Origin: JAVBOF01 sp031550915
GTDB lineage: Bacteria > Bacillota > Clostridia > Christensenellales > MGBC116941
Direction of reading: 5' to 3'
Length of the DNA: 30,467 bases
Assembly (NCBI GenBank): GCA_031550915.1
Contig: JAVBOF010000154.1
Span: 1 to 30,467, forward strand
Numbering within the stretch: the first letter of the stretch is position 1; every line of letters begins with the position of its first letter. Position numbers and translations under genes: made by a program. Shown here in pieces: positions 7,739 to 15,858 of the stretch. The notes under the pieces are model-generated. The model had not been told where the DNA came from, searched no databases, and saw nothing but the letters and a program-made list of their open reading frames with translations.

Positions 7739-8979
7739 CCGTTTACCTGCAGCTCTTTTATAGCTTCATAGTTCCGTTTGCAGTTTTGCGCGTCCCTAAA
7801 CGTGAAAAAACCATCGATTCTTGCCTTGTATACATCCTCAATCATACAGCATCTGTCCATTGTAAGGCAAATATAATCAACAAGGTCCTTTTCGCTCTTT
7901 ATAACGGGCCCGAAGCCGTCGGCCTCGTAATCAAAATATCCCGTTGCATAATGTTTTTCACGGAACTTGTTCACATCAAATTGGTAATAGGCCATCGGCC
8001 GTGACATGTACGCAAAATCGAACGCGACGCTTGAAAAATCCGTTATCATCATCTTTGAATCCTTCATCAACTGCTGAACGTCGTATTTACCCTTACTTGC
8101 GATAATGATATTCTTGCTTTTTGTGCTGAAAAGATGCAAAAATTCCTGCGCGTTGAAATGAGGATAAAAAACAAACTTCAACCCTTGCTTTTCGAGGGCG
8201 GAATCCAATTCTGCATTGTTTATCAAGGATTGAAGGCATTTATAATAGTCATCCAGCAAAAACTTTTCTTGCCGTTGCTGCATCGATAGAAAGCCGTTCC
8301 TGTCAGTCAGCCAGTATCTGAAGGTAGGCATAAATAATATCTGATCTAGCGGCTCCGTATCCATTAGCGCATCGAAACGCGCAAGGCCAAGGAGTTTGAA
8401 GGCCTCCTTTGGGTGGTCGAGGTACTGGCTTACAAATTCATATTCGCGCCTGGTTGCGCAGACGAATAATTTGAAATCCGGAGTATAGCGTTTAAGCAGG
8501 TTTTCGGGGGTATCCTTTATTATGCCGTGTTTCAGATAGCAAAACTTTTGATGCTTCAGGATATTGAGCATAATAAACCGGGTGACCCTTCTGAGCTGCT
8601 TACCTAAAGGGGTTATGCCGAATGTATGGGAGCTGGCGACTATAGAACAGGAGGCAAAGTAAAGATAATGCTTCCAGCTACCGTAATTTATCACATTGCC
8701 ATAGGGCAAGACTTTTTTTGCGTCAGGTGCATCTTTATCTATAACATAATATACATTTTGGTTTGGATGGTTTTGCCTAATATACTTAAAAAGATGGTAC
8801 GCATTGTCTCTGGCTTCCAAAGGCCTTTCACATAGCAGCCAAATATTTGCTTTAGGCAGTTTTCCGCATATGGTTTTGGAAGCAATAAATGCCAAAAAAA
8901 ATACAAATGTCCTGATAGCAACCAGAAACACCATACTTATCAATCTGAAGATATTTTTATTTTGTTTTTTAACCGCCAC
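7735..8979 (-). CDS. CDP-glycerol glycerophosphotransferase family protein (TagB/TagF-like)
   Basis: This 414-aa protein has an N-terminal hydrophobic segment (about 10-32) that may tether it to the membrane. Family features include the LKHGIIKD block with its catalytic-type His, YPHFNAQEFLH, and MITDFSSVAFDFAYMSRPM, the nucleotide-binding region shared by TagB, TagF and Glyphos_transf proteins. Family members transfer glycerol-phosphate or a related polyol-phosphate from a CDP donor to a lipid-linked or polysaccharide acceptor. The start is GTG at 8979 with only GGGG 10 nt upstream. It is first in the unit and follows a good promoter at 9050-9077. It suggests that the polymer made here carries phosphoglycerol or is teichoic-acid-like (inference). 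Confidence 0.88.
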   Translation of the reverse strand: MAVKKQNKNIFRLISMVFLVAIRTFVFFLAFIASKTICGKLPKANIWLLCERPLEARDNAYHLFKYIRQNHPNQNVYYVIDKDAPDAKKVLPYGNVINYGSWKHYLYFASCSIVASSHTFGITPLGKQLRRVTRFIMLNILKHQKFCYLKHGIIKDTPENLLKRYTPDFKLFVCATRREYEFVSQYLDHPKEAFKLLGLARFDALMDTEPLDQILFMPTFRYWLTDRNGFLSMQQRQEKFLLDDYYKCLQSLINNAELDSALEKQGLKFVFYPHFNAQEFLHLFSTKSKNIIIASKGKYDVQQLMKDSKMMITDFSSVAFDFAYMSRPMAYYQFDVNKFREKHYATGYFDYEADGFGPVIKSEKDLVDYICLTMDRCCMIEDVYKARIDGFFTFRDAQNCKRNYEAIKELQVNG

Positions 8980-9049
8980 TGCCTATATACCCCAAACAGC
9001 CTGCATCGGTTATGCAAAGCCGGTATTATATTTGCCGATACTCTATAAC

Positions 9050-9077
9050 ATTCTACACCATAAGGGGCGTTTGTCAA
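9050..9077 (-). promoter_or_regulatory. Promoter of the glycerophosphotransferase-ligase-flippase operon
   Basis: On the minus strand TTGACA (9072-9077) is followed after 16 nt by TAGAAT (9050-9055), with a TG just before the -10. It lies about 70 nt upstream of the GTG start and directly after the terminator of the ATPase gene. Confidence 0.75.
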
Positions 9078-9084
9078 GAAAACA

Positions 9085-9130
9085 CCCCTGCCGGGCTGGA
9101 GTGAAACTATGAAGCAAAGCCGGACAGGGG
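9085..9130 (-). terminator. Terminator of the metal-efflux operon
   Basis: CCCCTG and CCGG (9085-9094) pair with CCGG and CAGGGG (9120-9130), with one bulged base and a loop of about 25 nt. On the minus strand the stem is followed by TGTTTTCTT. It begins 16 nt after the ATPase stop. Confidence 0.65.
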
Positions 9131-9145
9131 ATGCAAGTGTGTATA

Positions 9146-11269
9146 TTACCGTTTTACGTAATTCAGTACACGGACTGCGTTGAAGATAGCCAGGACAGCC
9201 ACGCCCACGTCGGCGAAAACCGCTGCCCACATATTCGCGATACCGAACGCTGCAAGTATAAGCACTGCAAATTTAATAGCGAGCGAAAATACGATGTTTT
9301 GCATGACTATGGAATGGGTCCTTTGCGATATACTTATGGCATCGGGTATCCTAGAAAGTTCATCCGTCATCAGTATTATATCCGCAGATTCGATAGCCGC
9401 ATCCGAACCCATATTGCCCATTGCTATGCCGACATCGGCCAGAGCTAGAACCGGGGCATCGTTTATGCCGTCACCCACAAAAACGGTTTTTGCGCCATTT
9501 TTGGCCGAGGTCCTTATTTTTTCCATCTCCATGACTTTATCCTGCGGCAATAGCTGCGCACGTACGTCGTCTATACCCAAAACCCTGCCAATATTATCGG
9601 CAGTGCCCTTCCTGTCCCCAGAAAGCAAGGCAAATCTCCGTATGCCGATATGTTTCAGAACAGATATAGTTTCGGCTGCATCCGCTTTTGGTTTGTCTAT
9701 AAAGCTGATACTTCCGGTGTATTTTCCATCTATGGCGATATATACGATAGTCGGGTCATATTCGGATGCATCGGCCACCATTATGCCGTTTTCCTCAAGC
9801 CATGCGGCATTTCCGGCGTAAATCTTTTTTCCTTCAAAGGTCACAGACGATCCTCTGCCAGCTTTTTCGAAATAGTCGCTTACTGAGGAAATATCGATTT
9901 CACCGGCTGCCGTGCAGATGCATAGCGCCAACGGGTGATTGGATAATTGCTCAGCCGCGGCCGCAAAACGCAAGAGCTCGGCTTCGTCGATGCCTGCAGC
10001 CGGATTGATGACATCAATTTCAAATTTGCCCTCGGTCAGGGTACCGGTCTTATCAAACACGATCGTATCCGCACATCGAAGCGCTTCCAAAAAGTTGCCG
10101 CCCTTTACCATTATACCGTTGCGCGAGGCACACCCGATACCGCCGAAATATCCGAGTGGTATTGAAATTACCAGAGCGCAAGGGCAGGATACAACGAGGA
10201 AAACACATGCACGGTATGCCCAATCGGCAAAGCTTTCACCCGAGATGAAAATCGGTGGGATCACGGCAAGCAGTACCGCGAGTGCGACTATTACAGGCGT
10301 ATATATGCGTGAAAATTTGCTTATGAATTTTTCCGTTGGTGCTTTGTTCTTTGAACTGTCTTCTACAAGTTCAAGGATCCTGGATACTGTCGATTCGGTA
10401 TAGGCTTTTTCTACCCTCGCTTTTAAAGCGCCCTCCATTACGACAGAACCCGAAAGCAGCTTGCTTCCTATGGATGCATCACGCGGAAGGGATTCGCCAA
10501 GTAAAGGGGACATATCCATCCGGCCGGTACCTTCGATGACCTCAGCATCCAAAGGTACGCGTTCGCCGGGTTTTATCAGTATGATCTGGCCAATAGCAAC
10601 ATCCTCGGGTGCCATGGTTATTAATTCACCGCCAAGCAGTACGCACGCCGAATCCGGGCGGATATCCATAAGCTTCTTGATCGACCCCCTAGATCGTTCA
10701 ACTGCAATGTGTTCGCAAAATTCCCCGACCCTGAAAAATATCATAACGGCGACGGCTTCCGGATAATCTCCGATTATAAAGGCGCCTATGCTCGCTATCG
10801 TCATAAGAAAGTTTTCGTCAAACACTTTGCCCTTCGTAATATTTTTCAGCGCGCTGAAGATGATCTCATACCCCGCCAGCAAATATGCGATGATATAGAA
10901 AGAAAGTTGCAGATAAAACGGCAGGGATTTTATTGCGGCGGCACAGATCAAAATGATTATCGATGCCGCCAGCGGCGTGATTTTAATTAAGAAGCCAGGG
11001 ATCTTCCTTTCTTTATCAGCCTTTTCAATATGATCCGCTTTTTCAACATATAGCGAAACCACCATGCCGTATTCTATATCGTCCGCCAATTGCTGCAAAG
11101 AGAATTCTATATCTTTAAGCGAGCTCTTATCATTTGTTTTTATCCTAAGCTTTTTTGTAGCGAAATTCAAAGTTGCACTTTCAACCTGTGGAAGGCCTTC
11201 AGCTTTAGTTTCTAGCTCTTGCGCACATACGGCGCAATCCAAACCGTTAATAATGAATGATGCGTTCAT
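9146..11269 (-). CDS. Heavy-metal P1B-type ATPase (Zn/Cd/Pb exporter type)
   Basis: This 707-aa protein is full length for CadA/ZntA. It has one N-terminal HMA domain with GLDCAVCAQ (C12, C15), eight hydrophobic segments, the intramembrane CPC motif (SCPCAL, C362/C364), the phosphorylated Asp in DKTGTLTEG (D406), the SNHPLA motif, and GDGINDAPVLALADVGIAMG. The last membrane segment has DVGVAVLAIFNAVRVL, as in Zn/Cd/Pb (P1B-2) pumps. It exports divalent metal using ATP. The actuator loop reads SPLLGES where most relatives have LTGES: the Thr is replaced but the Gly and catalytic Glu remain. GGAGGGG lies 5 nt before the ATG. It is 32 nt downstream of an ArsR-family gene and co-transcribed with it. 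Confidence 0.95.
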   Translation of the reverse strand: MNASFIINGLDCAVCAQELETKAEGLPQVESATLNFATKKLRIKTNDKSSLKDIEFSLQQLADDIEYGMVVSLYVEKADHIEKADKERKIPGFLIKITPLAASIIILICAAAIKSLPFYLQLSFYIIAYLLAGYEIIFSALKNITKGKVFDENFLMTIASIGAFIIGDYPEAVAVMIFFRVGEFCEHIAVERSRGSIKKLMDIRPDSACVLLGGELITMAPEDVAIGQIILIKPGERVPLDAEVIEGTGRMDMSPLLGESLPRDASIGSKLLSGSVVMEGALKARVEKAYTESTVSRILELVEDSSKNKAPTEKFISKFSRIYTPVIVALAVLLAVIPPIFISGESFADWAYRACVFLVVSCPCALVISIPLGYFGGIGCASRNGIMVKGGNFLEALRCADTIVFDKTGTLTEGKFEIDVINPAAGIDEAELLRFAAAAEQLSNHPLALCICTAAGEIDISSVSDYFEKAGRGSSVTFEGKKIYAGNAAWLEENGIMVADASEYDPTIVYIAIDGKYTGSISFIDKPKADAAETISVLKHIGIRRFALLSGDRKGTADNIGRVLGIDDVRAQLLPQDKVMEMEKIRTSAKNGAKTVFVGDGINDAPVLALADVGIAMGNMGSDAAIESADIILMTDELSRIPDAISISQRTHSIVMQNIVFSLAIKFAVLILAAFGIANMWAAVFADVGVAVLAIFNAVRVLNYVKR

Positions 11270-11301
11270 AATGTCCCCTCCTTCAAAGCTATTGCACCAA
11301 A

Positions 11302-11667
11302 TCAGTCCGCTGCAAGCTCCTGGATATGATCCATGCCTTGAGCAAGGATCGTTGCAATATGGGAATCATTTAATGAATAGTAGATCGTTTTGCCGTCACG
11401 ACGGAATTTAACCAGCCGGACCTGCTTCAAAAAACTCAATTGATGGGATATAGCCGATTGAGTCATATCCATCATCTCGGCAATGCAATTGACGCAAAGT
11501 TCGCTGTATGAAAGGGCCCAAAGTATCCTCATACGCGTTGGATCGCCAAACGCCCTGTACAAGCCCGCCAAAGTCTCCAATCGTCTTGTATCCGGCATCT
11601 TTTTGTTTATTTCCCTAATCAATATGGCGTGTTCACTGTGTTGTGTAGAAAGTATTTCCGCAGTCAT
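11302..11667 (-). CDS. ArsR/SmtB-family metal-sensing repressor
   Basis: This 121-aa winged-helix protein has the recognition helix in TQSAISHQLSFLKQVRLVKF and the wing in RRDGKTIYYSL. The alpha-5 zinc site is complete: D-x-H-x10-H-x2-E in DSHIATILAQGMDHIQE, the same spacing as SmtB/CzrA. The alpha-3 region has ELCVNC, close to the ELCVC box of CadC/ArsR, so a second cysteine site is possible. Such repressors leave DNA when they bind metal. AGGAGGG lies 8 nt before the ATG. Its own promoter carries a dyad (11718-11748). It most likely controls itself and the ATPase. Confidence 0.93.
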   Translation of the reverse strand: MTAEILSTQHSEHAILIREINKKMPDTRRLETLAGLYRAFGDPTRMRILWALSYSELCVNCIAEMMDMTQSAISHQLSFLKQVRLVKFRRDGKTIYYSLNDSHIATILAQGMDHIQELAAD

Positions 11668-11717
11668 TTCACATTCCCTCCTAAAAGATAATGCAGATAA
11701 AATTTGACAATTTTTCT

Positions 11718-11748
11718 ATTATAGTGCATAGTATTGTGCTATGGGCAA
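11718..11748 (-). promoter_or_regulatory. arsR promoter with overlapping dyad (candidate operator)
   Basis: On the minus strand TTGCCC (11743-11748) and a perfect TATAAT (11718-11723) are separated by 19 nt, two more than optimal. The spacer plus -10 edge holds an imperfect dyad, ATAG-N2-CA-N6-TG-N2-CTAT (11721-11742). A repressor bound here would cover the promoter. The operator assignment is inference. Confidence 0.55.
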
Positions 11749-11832
11749 AAGCTTAGGATTCGGGGCCTTATTTTTTTGCGCATATTTGTTAAAGATAATA
11801 CGCTCAAAGCAGACGGGATTAAAAAATAAATA

Positions 11833-11866
11833 TACATATGCACACATGATCAATCGTTCATATGTA
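11833..11866. repeat. Inverted repeat TACATATG/CATATGTA
   Basis: TACATATG (11833-11840) and its exact complement CATATGTA (11859-11866) are separated by 18 nt in the arsR/wall-hydrolase gene intergenic region. ATATG-containing dyads are common in ArsR/SmtB operators, but the spacing here is long. It could be an operator for either gene. Confidence 0.4.
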
Positions 11867-11912
11867 TTATATGCCGTATATCATTATTTGTCAATAGTCA
11901 TTTTTAAATGTT

Positions 11913-11923
11913 GTGCATAGTAT
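11913..11923 (+). repeat. 11-bp direct repeat GTGCATAGTAT (second copy of 11724-11734)
   Basis: GTGCATAGTAT occurs at 11724-11734, inside the arsR promoter dyad, and again here, about 45 nt before the wall hydrolase start. The second copy is followed by AAAAAA and could include the -10 (TAGTAT) of the plus-strand gene. A shared regulator is possible. Confidence 0.45.
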
Positions 11924-11969
11924 AAAAAATAGGGCATGCGGCAATAATCGAGCAAACAGGAGGTAATTG

Positions 11970-12494
11970 ATGATTAAAAGAATAATGATGGTAGTATTGA
12001 GTATATGCATTATTGTAATGCTAACGCCAGCCGGTCAGGCTATGGCGGAAACGCCTTCTTCGGCGGAACCAACGGCAAAACCGACAGCCGTAAAAACAAC
12101 TGCAAAGCCGAAGGCAAAACCAACAAGCAAAATTAAATATACTAAATATGAGCTTATCTTATTGGCCAGAGTCGTTCAGATGGAGGCCGGAAAAACGCAT
12201 ACTGCAAACCAATTAGCTGTTGCAAGCGTTGTGATCAACAGGCTGAAAAGCAAAAAATGGCCTAACTCGATAAAGGCTGTAATTTACCAAAGATCTCAGT
12301 TTACCGTGGTCAGGTATTCAAAATTTAGCAGATTGAACCCATGTTCAAAAGCCCTTAAAAATGCGAAATACGTATTGGAAAACGGCCCAACTGTTCCGAA
12401 TAAAGTCATGTTCTTTAAGTCGGCAGGGCTTAGCAAAAGATGGGGAAGCCGCGATTTTTATAAACGGATAGGAGATAATTACTTCTATTCATAA
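11970..12494 (+). CDS. Secreted SleB-like cell wall hydrolase
   Basis: This 174-aa protein has a signal peptide (about 1-26, ending GQAMA), a short Lys/Pro/Thr-rich linker (PTAKPTAVKTTAKPKAKP) and then a Hydrolase_2 (SleB/CwlJ) domain. The motifs LLARVVQMEAGK, containing the catalytic-type Glu, and ASVVINRL...WPNSIKAVI match the family. These enzymes are usually lytic transglycosylases or amidase-like cortex hydrolases. There is no peptidoglycan-binding domain. I chose ATG at 11970 because AGGAGG ends 6 nt before it; the TTG at 11967 would leave only 3 nt. A strong terminator follows. A role in spore germination or vegetative wall turnover cannot be separated by sequence. Confidence 0.88.
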   Translation: MIKRIMMVVLSICIIVMLTPAGQAMAETPSSAEPTAKPTAVKTTAKPKAKPTSKIKYTKYELILLARVVQMEAGKTHTANQLAVASVVINRLKSKKWPNSIKAVIYQRSQFTVVRYSKFSRLNPCSKALKNAKYVLENGPTVPNKVMFFKSAGLSKRWGSRDFYKRIGDNYFYS

Positions 12495-12515
12495 ATCATA
12501 TATTTTTTGAATTAT

Positions 12516-12546
12516 AAAAAGCCGTATAAAAAATACGGCTTTTTTT
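12516..12546 (+). terminator. Terminator of the wall hydrolase gene
   Basis: AAAAAGCCGTAT (12516-12527), a loop of 5 A, then ATACGGCTTTTTTT (12533-12546): a perfect stem with a long T-run, 22 nt after the stop codon. Confidence 0.93.
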
Positions 12547-12573
12547 GTAAAATATAATAAAAAATAGTATAAT
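12545..12573 (+). promoter_or_regulatory. Promoter of the chemoreceptor gene
   Basis: TTGTAA (12545-12550) and TATAAT (12568-12573) at exactly 17 nt. The -35 shares the T-run of the preceding terminator. It points to a sigma-A-type rather than sigma-D-type motility promoter. Confidence 0.65.
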
Positions 12574-12607
12574 GTGCAAAATAATGTTTTTTTGGGGGAG
12601 GAAGCTT

Positions 12608-14605
12608 ATGAGTATAAAGAATAAAATGCTGATACCGATGATCCTTGTTACAATAATCGCAACGGCGGCGATTCTAATTGTATCGATCTTTATTTTTTCT
12701 GACCACTATGATAAGCAGGAAAACGTGAAGCTGGAAACATATCAACGGGTTTTGCAGAATGAATTTGAGCAACTTAAGAACCAGTCGAAGAACGCATCCT
12801 CAAAAATAGCGTCAGATGAAAAAATAATTGAGGCTATAACGTCGCAGGATAGGGAAGCGTTGATTGCCCGCGCTACGGAACTTCAAAAACATAGCGGCGT
12901 TGAATTTTGTACTATCACCGATGCTACTGGCATCGTGCTTGGCAGATCTCATGAGCCGGATACCTATGGGGACGATATTAAAAAGCAGGTCAACGTATCA
13001 AGCGCCATAGAAGGAAAGGAAAGCGCAGGGATAGAAAAAGGTACTGCAGTAAAGCTATCAGTCCGTGCCGGCGTACCATGTTACAATAACGCGAATGAAT
13101 TGATCGGAGTCATTTCCACGGGATTCCGTTTAGATCAGGACTCCTTTGTAGATAGGATGAAAAACATGCTGGATGTTGAAATAACGGTTTTTCTTGCCGA
13201 CGAACGAATAGCAACCACTGTTACAAAGGCGGACGGAACACGAGCCATTGGTACGAAAGCGGATGCCGCCGTTTATGAGCAGGTGTTGGGAAATAAAAGT
13301 TTTTCGGGCGAAGCCAAAATATTGGACAATCCGGCATTTGTAGCCTATTCGCCGATAATTGGAGCGGATGAATCAATTATCGGCATGATCTTTTCGGGCG
13401 AATTCATGCAGGATAGGGATAGGACGATAAATAACTTCATATTGCGCGGCGGATTGATAGCGTTGATTATTCTGATAATTGTTATCCCGATAATAATAGT
13501 CATTGCGCGCCGCACTGTAAAGCCAATAAAGTCCATGGTCAAAGCCGCTAAGAGTTTGGCAATGGGAGATTTGAACATCAGCATGGATGTCAGCACCAAG
13601 GATGAAACAAAAGCGCTTGCAGAGTCTTTCAATTTAATGATTACAGAAAGCCGCGAGCAGGCAAGAATAATAGAGATGATAGCCAACGGAGATTTGAGCG
13701 GATATATAAATGTAAGATCCGATAAAGATGCTGTCAATATGGCAATCAACCGAATGCTGGAAAAGAATAACGAAATGTTTACGGATATTCGACTTGCGTC
13801 CGGGCAGGTTGCGTCTGGCGCAAATCAAATCGCCCATGCGGCACAGGATCTCGCTTCGGGCTCTACGGAGCAATCCGCGGCCATCGAAAACCTCTCAACC
13901 TCACTCAGCGATGTTTTGAAGAAGGTTGAGAATAACGCGGCCAACGCAGAAAAGTCTTTAGAGGTCACAAACAAAGCCGGTCAGCTTATGCAGGGCTGTA
14001 CGGAGTCCATGAATGAGATGCTGGATGCTATGAGCGCTATAGATGAAAGCTCCAAGAGTATTACAAAGGTTATAAAAGTAATAGAAGATATAGCCTTCCA
14101 AACCACTATTCTTGCGTTAAACGCGGCGGTCGAAGCTGCGAGGGCGGGGCAGCATGGCAAGGGATTTGCCGTAGTTGCAGAGGAGGTAAGGAACCTTGCT
14201 TCTAAATCCACCGAAGCGGCGCAGGAAACAGCTGCACTTATTTCCGGCAGTTCGCAGCGCGTAAGCGAGGGCAGCCAAATAGTTGAACGGACAAGCAAGA
14301 GCCTCACAGCCGTCGGCGAAAGCGCCATAGAAAACCTTACTTTGATTCAGGAGATTTCAAAAGCATCCTGGGAGCAGTCTAGGGCTCTTACCGACCTTAA
14401 TGAAGGCATTGACCAGATCTCTACGGTAATACACACAAACAGCGCAACTGCCCAGGAATCAGCGGCAGCGGCGCAGGAAATGTCCGCACAGGCTGCAATG
14501 CTGGATAGCATTATCACACAATTCAAACTGAATAATGAACCGGACCGCACTCTTGCAGGCGGGGATTTTACCGAGAGCCTGCCGCCCGGAGACGAGCGTT
14601 ATTAA
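12608..14605 (+). CDS. Methyl-accepting chemotaxis protein (Cache-type sensor)
   Basis: The protein is 665 aa from ATG 12608, which follows GGGGGAGG; an upstream ATG at 12572 lies inside the promoter and is rejected. Order of parts: membrane segment 8-31, extracellular Cache-like sensor about 32-275 (FCTITDATGIVLGR, AGVPCYNNANELIGVISTG), membrane segment about 281-301, HAMP (RRTVKPIKSMVKAAKSLAMG), a second HAMP-like stretch, and the signalling hairpin with LNAAVEAARAGQHGKGFAVV and AEEVRNLASKST (about 500-535). It passes ligand signals to CheA/CheW. The ligand is unknown, and no C-terminal CheR-binding pentapeptide is seen. No other che or flagellar genes lie nearby. It is monocistronic, between two terminators. 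Confidence 0.95.
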   Translation: MSIKNKMLIPMILVTIIATAAILIVSIFIFSDHYDKQENVKLETYQRVLQNEFEQLKNQSKNASSKIASDEKIIEAITSQDREALIARATELQKHSGVEFCTITDATGIVLGRSHEPDTYGDDIKKQVNVSSAIEGKESAGIEKGTAVKLSVRAGVPCYNNANELIGVISTGFRLDQDSFVDRMKNMLDVEITVFLADERIATTVTKADGTRAIGTKADAAVYEQVLGNKSFSGEAKILDNPAFVAYSPIIGADESIIGMIFSGEFMQDRDRTINNFILRGGLIALIILIIVIPIIIVIARRTVKPIKSMVKAAKSLAMGDLNISMDVSTKDETKALAESFNLMITESREQARIIEMIANGDLSGYINVRSDKDAVNMAINRMLEKNNEMFTDIRLASGQVASGANQIAHAAQDLASGSTEQSAAIENLSTSLSDVLKKVENNAANAEKSLEVTNKAGQLMQGCTESMNEMLDAMSAIDESSKSITKVIKVIEDIAFQTTILALNAAVEAARAGQHGKGFAVVAEEVRNLASKSTEAAQETAALISGSSQRVSEGSQIVERTSKSLTAVGESAIENLTLIQEISKASWEQSRALTDLNEGIDQISTVIHTNSATAQESAAAAQEMSAQAAMLDSIITQFKLNNEPDRTLAGGDFTESLPPGDERY

Positions 14606-14614
14606 GATATAAAG

Positions 14615-14649
14615 ATAAACAAAGAGGCTCTATGAGCCTCTTTGTTTAT
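14615..14649. terminator. Bidirectional terminator with a 16-bp perfect stem
   Basis: ATAAACAAAGAGGCTC (14615-14630), loop TAT, and its exact complement (14634-14649). It separates the chemoreceptor (plus) from the convergent reductive-dehalogenase-like gene (minus) and has T-rich tails in both directions. Confidence 0.92.
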
Positions 14650-14662
14650 ATACCTTTAGGAT

Positions 14663-15838
14663 TTATAGCAATTCAGAAGTTTTGGGTATCGTTAAAACTC
14701 CGTCTATGCGTTCAAAGTCAAACCACCACTTATGCGTACTTTCCCTCGGGTCGGTATAGTCATTTTCTTTGAGCCATGCCGCTTGCCTATCTGCACGCTT
14801 ATGCAGCCATTCTATACTCCCATCCCAATCCTTGAAATCTTCCGGCTTATTTCCATCGGTTACATGCCACGGGCAGATCTTGGTACATCTTCCGCAAACA
14901 CACCCCTTCTTATTAAGGTAATCGAAAGTGGTACATTTACGTTCGTCCATCCTCCATGTTTCGTATCCGTTGAATATCTCCTTTTTTCCTTTGCTGATAG
15001 CGCCCGCGGGACATTGATCCGCGCATATGGAACAACGCTCACAATAATCCTGCAATCCGAAATCCACATATTTGTCCGGAACCAAATCAAGATCTGTCAA
15101 TACGGCCGCAGACTTGAAATTGCCGCCGAGGAACGGATTCAAAATGATTCCCATACGGCTGGTTTCGCCCAGTCCTGCTTCCAATACCAGCTGCGGCATC
15201 AAGGTAAGGTAAGTGTACATATTTGACGGGTCTGCCTTGTAACCGAGCCTGCGTATATAGTTAGCAGTCACTTCTGTTTGACAGGCCAGCTTTTGGTAAA
15301 CCGCAAAACTCAGCGGATCGAATATCCAGTCATATCCGCAGGAGGCGTTGGAGGTTTTTTCGTCTTTCCGGGCGATAAAAACAATAGCATACTTATAATC
15401 GGCGGAAATTTCATTACCTTCCATATCATGACTGTAAACAGCCGATTTGGGTAGCTTGCAAACGCCCACCATATCCGCGCCAAGAAAATAGCCTAGGCTT
15501 TTGATATGGCGCGTGACAGCAAGCGGATTATCAGGTAGAGGCGCTTTTTGAGCCGCTATCTGGTTATCACGCATTTCGTTGAGATGTTTTTGCATGCTGA
15601 CCAAAGACGCGCCGATAGGCTCGCAAACTGTGAATCTCTTACCGCCTTCCGCCACCTTCTCACCGTAATCACCGCGCACACCCTTTGCAAGGGCCATCTC
15701 ACGATAGTCTCTGCGTTCGATTTCACCAACTATCCTTGTAGTCGGAGCGTCCACTCTCTTGAGCTTTTCTTCAGGATACGGCCCCAATTGGATGCTAGTA
15801 TCATAAAGAATGTTCCTGTACTTTAGATCGTTAGCCAT
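14663..15838 (-). CDS. Cytosolic reductive-dehalogenase-like corrinoid/Fe-S protein
   Basis: The 391-aa protein matches the core of RdhA-type reductive dehalogenases. It has LGYFLGADMVGVCKL, a nitroreductase-like corrinoid region (about 100-250) with GLGETSRMGIILNPFLGG, and then LTDLDLVPDKYVDFGLQDYC leading into two clusters: C266-x2-C269-x2-C272-x3-C276-P and C302 with C315-x2-C318-x3-C322-P. Corrinoid binding is inferred from family. There is no Tat signal (no RR motif) and no RdhB anchor gene nearby, unlike respiratory dehalogenases, so it should act in the cytosol. GGGGG lies 6 nt before the ATG. It follows an AhpD-like gene by 20 nt, forming an operon. The substrate is unknown; it need not be a halogenated compound. 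Confidence 0.85.
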   Translation of the reverse strand: MANDLKYRNILYDTSIQLGPYPEEKLKRVDAPTTRIVGEIERRDYREMALAKGVRGDYGEKVAEGGKRFTVCEPIGASLVSMQKHLNEMRDNQIAAQKAPLPDNPLAVTRHIKSLGYFLGADMVGVCKLPKSAVYSHDMEGNEISADYKYAIVFIARKDEKTSNASCGYDWIFDPLSFAVYQKLACQTEVTANYIRRLGYKADPSNMYTYLTLMPQLVLEAGLGETSRMGIILNPFLGGNFKSAAVLTDLDLVPDKYVDFGLQDYCERCSICADQCPAGAISKGKKEIFNGYETWRMDERKCTTFDYLNKKGCVCGRCTKICPWHVTDGNKPEDFKDWDGSIEWLHKRADRQAAWLKENDYTDPRESTHKWWFDFERIDGVLTIPKTSELL

Positions 15839-15858
15839 ATTCTTACCCCCATTAAAAT

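Noticed and set aside
9131..10990. A series of plus-strand frames
   Set aside because: All are antisense to the metal ATPase gene, which has every family motif.
12572..12607. Upstream ATG for the chemoreceptor
   Set aside because: It overlaps the -10 box; the ATG at 12608 has a strong GGGGGAGG site and a normal N-end.
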